Assembly: GCA_013812265.1 (NCBI GenBank) | Contig: JACCTQ010000175.1 | Location: forward strand, 1 to 23,861 | Origin: Actinomycetota bacterium | Lineage (GTDB): Bacteria > Actinomycetota > Thermoleophilia > Gaiellales > Gaiellaceae | DNA: 23,861 nucleotides | Direction: 5' to 3' | Shown: in pieces, positions 22,964 through 23,861 of the stretch | How positions within the stretch are numbered: position 1 is the stretch's first letter | Layout: each line of letters starts with the position of its first letter | Notes under the pieces: model-generated | Seen by the model: the letters and a program-made list of their open reading frames with translations, nothing else | Databases searched by the model: none | What the model was told of the DNA's origin: nothing | Made by a program: the position numbers and the translations under genes

Positions 22964-23389
22964 GTGCGCGTGGCGGTCCTGAACGGCGTGAATCTCGACC
23001 TGCTGGAACGGCGCGACCCAGCGCTGTACGGCGGGGTGTCCCTCGCCGAGCTCCATTCGCGCGTCACCGCATGGGCAGTCGAGCTCGGCTGTACCGCTCG
23101 CTGTCGCCAGACGAACAGCGAGGGTGAGTACGTGAACTGGTGCCACGAGGAGCTCGACTGGGCAGAAGGCATCGTCGTGAATCCCGGTGCCTGGTCGCAT
23201 TACAGCTACGCGATCCGTGACGCGCTCGAGCTCTTCTCCGTGCCCCTCGTGGAAGTTCATCTCTCGAACGTCGACCAGCGGGAAAGCTGGCGGCGGCACT
23301 CCGTCATAGCCGACATCGCGACGAAGCGCATACTCGGCCGAGGGCCAGACGGGTACCGAGACGCGCTCGAGTTTCTGGCGCAACCGTGA
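22964..23389 (+). CDS. aroQ: 3-dehydroquinate dehydratase, type II
   Basis: Dehydrates 3-dehydroquinate to 3-dehydroshikimate. The 141-residue protein fits type II dehydroquinases: LNGVNLDLLERRDPALYGG with catalytic Y22, NSEGEYVNWCHEE, VVNPGAWSHYSYAIRDAL with N73 and H79, and EVHLSNVDQRESWRRHS. The usual NGPNLNLLG opening is changed to NGVNLDLLE, and QSNHEGEL to QTNSEGEY; the core catalytic residues remain. It lies 10 bp after aroKB and overlaps the next gene by 4 bp. Confidence 0.94.
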   Translation: MRVAVLNGVNLDLLERRDPALYGGVSLAELHSRVTAWAVELGCTARCRQTNSEGEYVNWCHEELDWAEGIVVNPGAWSHYSYAIRDALELFSVPLVEVHLSNVDQRESWRRHSVIADIATKRILGRGPDGYRDALEFLAQP

Positions 23390-23861
23390 CCGAACGCATC
23401 GAACGGCTCCGGGTGGGGCTCGAGGAGCCGCTCCTCGTGACGAGCTCGGTCAACGTCCGGTATCTGACCGGCTTCGCTAGCAGCAACGCGGCCTTGCTGG
23501 TCGAGCCCCACCGGGTGCAGCTGTTCACCGACTTCAGGTATGCCGAGGCCGCAAGACGCGTCCCCGAGGTCGAGTTCGTGGAGACCAAGCGCAGTGTCGT
23601 CGCCGACCTGGCCGAGCGGCTGTCCGGCCGAATCGGCTTCGAGGCCGACCACCTGCGATACGCCGGCTACGAGACCCTGGCGGCCGGAGGCACCGAGCTC
23701 GTGCCGCGCAGCGGCCTCGTCGAACGTCTTCGCGCTGTGAAAGACGAGACCGAGCTGGATGCGATCCGCACGGCGGCCGCAATCACGAGCGAGGCGTACG
23801 CACGCCTCGCCGAAGAGCGGTTCGTGGGGAGGACGGAGCGCGAGCTGGCGTGGCGGATGGA
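23386..23861 (+). CDS. M24 family Xaa-Pro aminopeptidase, N-terminal part (cut by window end)
   Basis: The first 158 codons of a pita-bread-fold metallopeptidase. The N-terminal creatinase-type domain (LLVTSSVNVRYLTGFASSNAALLV, about 17-40; LFTDFRYAEAARR, about 46-58) is followed by LRAVKDETELDAIRTAAAITSEAY, the hinge that leads into the catalytic domain. The metal ligands are beyond the window. The GTG start overlaps the aroQ stop by 4 bp. The order aroQ, pepP-type gene is frequent in bacteria, where an elongation factor P gene often follows; this cannot be seen here. Confidence 0.92.
   Translation, partial: MTERIERLRVGLEEPLLVTSSVNVRYLTGFASSNAALLVEPHRVQLFTDFRYAEAARRVPEVEFVETKRSVVADLAERLSGRIGFEADHLRYAGYETLAAGGTELVPRSGLVERLRAVKDETELDAIRTAAAITSEAYARLAEERFVGRTERELAWRM

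Noticed and set aside
1..23861. CRISPR arrays, tRNA and rRNA genes, transposase, prophage genes
   Set aside because: No spaced direct repeats, cloverleaf with a TTC loop, rRNA segments or phage or transposase motifs were found.

Overview
The window is a high-GC, gene-dense bacterial chromosome segment. Start codons are often GTG, and many neighbouring genes overlap by 4 bp (ATGA or GTGA). At most of the starts that do not overlap the gene before, a TANNNT hexamer lies 6-9 nt upstream of the start codon, the geometry of a leaderless actinobacterial mRNA. Gene content (a SigB/SigF-type sigma factor behind a degenerate RsbW-like protein, a short AroE, an AroK-AroB fusion, an AspRS of the non-discriminating type) suits a deep-branching actinobacterium. 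Thermoleophilia (Gaiellales or Solirubrobacterales) is my guess; it is an inference and not proven by any single marker.

Layout. 1-356: no gene, but four perfect hairpins. 357-523: a nested palindromic, MITE-like repeat whose right end forms the stop codon of the next gene. 521-2029 (-): FAD oxidoreductase with a C-terminal Rieske domain. 2104-6834 (+): histidine-degradation operon hutH, a small membrane protein gene, hutU, hutI. 6846-7612: a basic two-helix membrane protein gene convergent with a cupin gene; both stop inside one CTAG. 7651-12567 (+): metallo-beta-lactamase hydrolase, hisS, aspS, a membrane protein with repeated basic-aromatic motifs, and a double-psi beta-barrel protein with a probable CTG start. 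12583-12763: probable 6S RNA gene with its own promoter and a T-rich end. 12779-15195 (+): mnmA with an unusual N-terminal extension, the RsbW-like gene and the sigma factor gene. 15192-15281: a short remnant that starts like a diacylglycerol-kinase-family gene. 15243-15848 (-): nucleotidyltransferase. 15866-19709 (+): alaS, ruvX, mltG. 19755-23861 (+): shikimate genes aroE, aroC, aroKB, aroQ, then the start of an M24 peptidase gene cut by the window end.

How it fits together. HutH, HutU and HutI take histidine to N-formimino-glutamate; the last step (hutG or hutF type) is not here. AroKB, AroQ, AroE and AroC cover the shikimate route from DAHP to chorismate except EPSP synthase (AroA), and DAHP synthase is also absent. 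HisS, AspS, AlaS, MnmA and 6S RNA form a translation and transcription housekeeping block. I see no CRISPR array, prophage, transposase, tRNA or rRNA gene. The most unusual things are the palindromic element at the left, the stop-codon/-10 overlaps, the two CTG starts, the degenerate RsbW-like protein and the lipid-kinase gene remnant.
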